Source of the DNA: Lentisphaerota bacterium
Lineage (GTDB): Bacteria > Verrucomicrobiota > Lentisphaeria > Oligosphaerales > JAFGRS01
Length of the DNA stretch: 6,417 bases
Assembly: GCA_012514865.1 (NCBI GenBank)
Contig: JAAYZO010000447.1
Coordinates: 1 to 6,417 of the forward strand
Direction of reading: 5' to 3'
The notes under the pieces were generated by a model that was not told the DNA's origin, did not search any database, and saw only the letters and a program-made list of their open reading frames with translations. This document shows positions 6,208 through 6,417 of this stretch, one piece after another. A program made the position numbers and the translations under genes. Numbering within the stretch: position 1 is the stretch's first letter; the number at the start of each line of letters is the position of its first letter.

Positions 6208-6417
6208 TCTACCGCAGAGGACTCGGAGGAGCGCAGAGGAGGGACGTCACGGGGGAGAGCGGGGCCGTGGTCGATGCGGGCATGATGGTTCCTGCGTGGC
6301 CGATCGGCCATGGGTGTTCCTCTGCGTTCCTCTGCGTCCTCCGCGGTGGAACAACGATCCCCTGCCGCGGTTCGCCAGGACGTCAGTCCAGACCTATCTT
6401 CACACGGTTACTTGCCA
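6208..6417 (+). repeat. Composite repeat copy 3, cut by the window edge
   Basis: Left arm 6210-6240 and right arm 6318-6348 contain point changes relative to copies 1 and 2 (CTACCGC on the left; GTTCCTC and CTCCGCGG on the right). The spacer at 6349-6393 is unchanged. Module B starts at 6394 and only its first 24 nt fall inside the window, so the array continues to the right. Confidence 0.9.

Noticed and set aside
5785..6417. CRISPR array
   Set aside because: Repeat units are 76 or about 267 nt, there are no unique spacers of regular length between short identical repeats, and no cas gene is present.

Overview
The window looks like a chromosomal fragment from a GC-rich, free-living, polysaccharide-degrading bacterium. 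Long multidomain heparinase-like proteins, PQQ-type beta-propellers and intergenic palindromes of the CCGCAGAGG type recall environmental Planctomycetota, Armatimonadota or Lentisphaerota-like genomes. That placement rests on style only, because there is no ribosomal or other marker gene here.

Layout. Positions 1-3912 hold most of one very large plus-strand gene whose 5' end lies outside the window. It encodes a probable secreted heparinase II/III-type polysaccharide lyase with an N-terminal beta-sandwich, an alpha/beta domain, an (alpha/alpha) toroid, a beta-sandwich, and a C-terminal beta-propeller with five Asp-rich DxxGDG loops. A GC-rich hairpin follows its stop codon directly. Positions 3913-4537 are non-coding and hold a short CGCCAAG tandem motif, a small dyad, and the first copy of a ~260-bp composite repeat. 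Positions 4538-5668 encode a membrane-anchored eight-bladed PQQ-like beta-propeller of unknown function. It has visibly lower GC and different codon use from gene 1. Positions 5669-6417 are non-coding: about 115 bp of unremarkable sequence, then a dense same-orientation repeat array that runs off the right edge.

The repeat is the most unusual part. It is built from two modules: A, a 31-nt-arm imperfect palindrome (CCGCAGAGGAC... / ...GTCCTCTGCGG) around a variable loop, and B, a ~74-76-nt segment containing GTGTGACGACAGGTTTG, joined to A by an invariant 45-nt spacer. The order along the window is A-B, gene 2, B-B-A-B-A-B(cut). Module B of the first copy ends 8 bp before the start codon of gene 2 and supplies its only visible ribosome-binding-like sequence. 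The two genes are both propeller proteins on the same strand, but the 625-bp gap, the hairpin and the composition change argue against one operon. No catalytic partner, transposase, CRISPR gene or RNA gene is visible. I see no proven new system; the repeat-gene-repeat arrangement is the best lead.
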